DNA of 5,668 nt from Comamonadaceae bacterium (lineage in GTDB: Bacteria; Pseudomonadota; Gammaproteobacteria; Burkholderiales; Burkholderiaceae_C). Below are positions 4,547 through 5,668 of this stretch, one piece after another. The notes below the pieces were generated by a model that saw only the letters and a program-made list of their open reading frames with translations, had not been told where the DNA came from and searched no databases. The translations under genes were made by a program, and so were the position numbers. The stretch is taken from contig CANHKH010000241.1 of the NCBI GenBank assembly GCA_947460165.1, forward strand, positions 1 to 5,668, read 5' to 3'. Positions within the stretch are counted from its first letter, which is position 1. Each line of letters begins with the position of its first letter.

Positions 4547-4872
4547 TCATCATCTTCCGACAGCGGGGCGTCCAAATCCACGTTCACCTCACCGACCAGC
4601 GACTGCATCCGTTGTACAAGACTGCTGCTTAGCGATTGCAGGCGTTCGGGGTGGGTGGCGATGTCGTGCGCCAGGAATCCCAGGAACTGGCCCAGTACGG
4701 GGTCATCGGCTTCGGCCTCACTGGCCCGGCTCAGGACCACTTCACCACTGGGGCGGATGACGTACTGGATCTTGTCGCGCTTACGCAAGCGCAGGGCACG
4801 CCGCACGGTCTCCGGAACCGTGGTCTGGTAACGATCGGTCAGTGTGGATTCGGCTTCGAGGGTGGCGGGCAT
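4543..4872 (-). CDS. prlF: PrlF antitoxin (AbrB-like swapped hairpin)
   Basis: This 109-residue protein matches the PrlF (SohA) antitoxin pattern: an N-terminal AbrB/SpoVT-type DNA-binding hairpin with the motif ESTLTDRYQTTVPETVRRAL (8-27) then IQYVIRPSGEVVLSRA (35-50), a middle GQFLGFLAHDI helix (61-71) equivalent to the FLRFLDADI segment of E. coli PrlF, and an acidic tail VNVDLDAPLSEDDE. The ATG at 4872 is chosen over an upstream in-frame ATG (4935), since it has GGAG at 4882-4879 and aligns with the family start; the extra 21 codons would also run through the promoter. PrlF neutralises YhaV and represses the operon. Antitoxin-first order with an ATGA overlap is typical. The gene is intact. 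Confidence 0.93.
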   Translation of the reverse strand: MPATLEAESTLTDRYQTTVPETVRRALRLRKRDKIQYVIRPSGEVVLSRASEAEADDPVLGQFLGFLAHDIATHPERLQSLSSSLVQRMQSLVGEVNVDLDAPLSEDDE

Positions 4873-4905
4873 GGTGATCTCCGGTGTGGAAGGTCTTGTG
4901 CAGCC

Positions 4906-4948
4906 ATGGTAATGCATTCGCCTTGCCGGTGTCAATGCGATTGCATTG
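4906..4948 (-). promoter_or_regulatory. Promoter and candidate operator of prlF-yhaV
   Basis: On the minus strand a perfect TTGACA (4935-4930) is followed after 18 bp by TACCAT (4911-4906), a plausible sigma-70 promoter whose start would fall about 25 bases before the prlF ATG. A 6-bp inverted repeat CAATGC-GATT-GCATTG (4933-4948) overlaps the -35 box, and a second palindrome AATGCATT (4911-4918) touches the -10 box. The shared ATGC/GCAT core in both suits cooperative binding by the PrlF-YhaV complex. Confidence 0.6.
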
Positions 4949-4975
4949 TCTTTGGTGGGTCTGGCTGAACCTTGT

Positions 4976-5428
4976 CTGCATCAAGCCCAGCAAGGTGCCA
5001 TGCGCCAGACGCAGGAAGAACCGGTTGTCCACTTCACTCCAGGTGATCTGGCCTTTGAAGCCTTTGGGGATGTGGGTCAGTGCCTGCTTGTAGGCCCGTT
5101 CATACACCTCGGTGGCCTCATCCTGCAGGCCCAGTGCCCACAGCCGGTTGGCCATGAAGTTCTGAATTTCCAGGTTGTAGGGCGTGGTGGCTTCCAGCTT
5201 GCGTGCTTGCATCAGTGCTTGCTTGTGGCTGAGTTGGCCGGACTCCAGCTTGTCGATCACTACGTCCAGAGCTTCTTCGTCCTGCCAGTGGCGGCTGAAA
5301 CGGCCGCACTGAGTGGGTTGGCCGGTTTCCGGGTCGTCGAAGGTTTCGATGGTGAAGGACAGGGAGGAGGACTCAGGACTTGGGACTGAGGGCTGAGTGG
5401 TGGCCAGGTCAGGTTTTTTCTTGGGCAT
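4976..5428 (-). pseudogene. N-terminal fragment of a TPR-type protein, truncated by the TA block
   Basis: From the ATG at 5428 about 151 residues look native: a Lys/Pro/Ser-rich leader (1-24), SFTIETFDDPETGQPTQCGR (24-43), then helices with a TPR-like signature, YNLEIQNFMANRLWALGLQD (84-103) and EATEVYERAYKQAL (104-117), and finally GQITWSEVDNRFFL with LAHGTLLGLMQ (141-151). At that point the sequence changes character and the frame runs on, out of phase with prlF, to a stop at 4781 (a 215-residue open frame), with a tail that looks like random translation. One full TPR and no C-terminal domain remain. The start overlaps the end of the XRE gene by 20 bp, so the two were co-transcribed. The expected missing end is probably the minus-strand fragment at 1572-1171. 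The family's function is unknown to me. Confidence 0.65.
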
Positions 5429-5668
5429 GGTCGGGATTTGGAGTTTCAGGGTGGTTGGGCGCGGCAGCGGCCTGGCCGGCGTGGGTGGTATAGATGCGGC
5501 CGTTGTTGGCCACATAGCGGCGCAGATCCGGTGCCATGACGTCCGGCACGATCAACACCGTCATCCCCATCGCCTCCGCCATGCGCTCGATGGACGACAA
5601 ACGCGGATCGCGCTTGCCGCTTTCAATCTCCGACAAATGCTGAGGCGACATGCCCACCTTGGCAGACA
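5409..5668 (-). CDS. XRE-family regulator, N-terminus cut by the window edge
   Basis: About 85 C-terminal residues are visible; the frame stays open to the right edge, so the first part of the helix-turn-helix lies outside. What remains is the recognition half of an HTH_3 domain, SAKVGMSPQHLSEIESGKRD followed by PRLSSIERMAEAMGM and TVLIVPD, a layout seen in HipB-like and other XRE repressors. After that comes a linker (DLRRYVANNGRIYTTH) and a Pro/Asn/Ala-rich tail. A GTG at 5657 could open a shorter frame but would cut the domain in half, so it is not the true start. The gene overlaps the following TPR-type gene by 20 bp on the same strand, suggesting a two-gene operon. No toxin partner of a known family is visible next to it. 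Confidence 0.8.
   Translation of the reverse strand, partial: SAKVGMSPQHLSEIESGKRDPRLSSIERMAEAMGMTVLIVPDVMAPDLRRYVANNGRIYTTHAGQAAAAPNHPETPNPDHAQEKT

Noticed and set aside
4106..4831. 241-codon plus-strand frame opposite yhaV and prlF
   Set aside because: It is the antisense of two clearly recognised genes and shows no family features of its own.
1521..4976. Direct repeats or a target-site duplication flanking the TA block
   Set aside because: Only an 8-base match (TGCCGGTG at 1524-1531 and 4924-4931) was found near the two edges; it does not sit cleanly at both breakpoints and is short enough to be chance.
1..5668. CRISPR arrays, tRNA or rRNA genes, integron attC sites
   Set aside because: No regularly spaced repeats, no cloverleaf-like sequence and no attC-type core sites flanking the TA modules were seen.

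Overview
The window reads as a chromosomal accessory region of a proteobacterium, probably beta or gamma. Base composition is moderately GC-rich, the genes belong to families common in those classes (a Gp49-type HigB, PrlF/YhaV, Xre/RES, an RmlC remnant), and a pair of GTAGGAGC-type REP hairpins is present, a class best known from Pseudomonas and relatives. I cannot assign a genus. The zeta block (about 1780-2900) is visibly more AT-rich than its neighbours.

The content is dominated by four toxin-antitoxin (TA) modules of four unrelated families, packed among broken genes. From left to right: (i) higB-higA on the plus strand (87-780); (ii) debris, consisting of a decayed IS66 transposase piece (minus strand, about 800-938) abutting the last third of rmlC (plus strand, 951-1169); (iii) the C-terminal end of a large protein on the minus strand (1171-1572); (iv) an inverted pair of REP hairpins (1574-1656) and a terminator (1776-1799); (v) a zeta-like kinase toxin followed by a small candidate antitoxin, minus strand (2745-1822), with a probable frameshift near the toxin's 5' end; (vi) a divergent Xre/ParS-type antitoxin plus RES-domain toxin, plus strand (2910-4031), with a strong promoter overlapped by a perfect palindrome; (vii) prlF-yhaV, minus strand (4872-4037), tail-to-tail with res only 5 bp apart; (viii) the N-terminal part of a helical-repeat (TPR-like) protein, minus strand (5428 to about 4976), preceded by and overlapping an XRE regulator that runs off the right edge.

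My main inference is that (iii) and (viii) are the two ends of one gene. Both lie on the minus strand, in the right order, each broken on the side facing the TA block, and both resemble opposite ends of one TPR-type protein family as I remember it. If so, the zeta, Xre-RES and PrlF-YhaV modules sit in about 3.4 kb that replaced or interrupted the middle of that gene. On the other side, rmlC was truncated next to an IS66 relic and higBA. The pre-insertion layout would then have been rmlC converging, with almost no gap, on an XRE-TPR operon.

Each TA module appears self-contained (own promoter or clear ribosome binding site, toxin and antitoxin overlapping or nearly so). They act on different targets: ribosome-associated mRNA or mRNA (HigB, YhaV), nucleotide-sugar or other phosphoryl acceptors (zeta-like) and NAD+ (RES).
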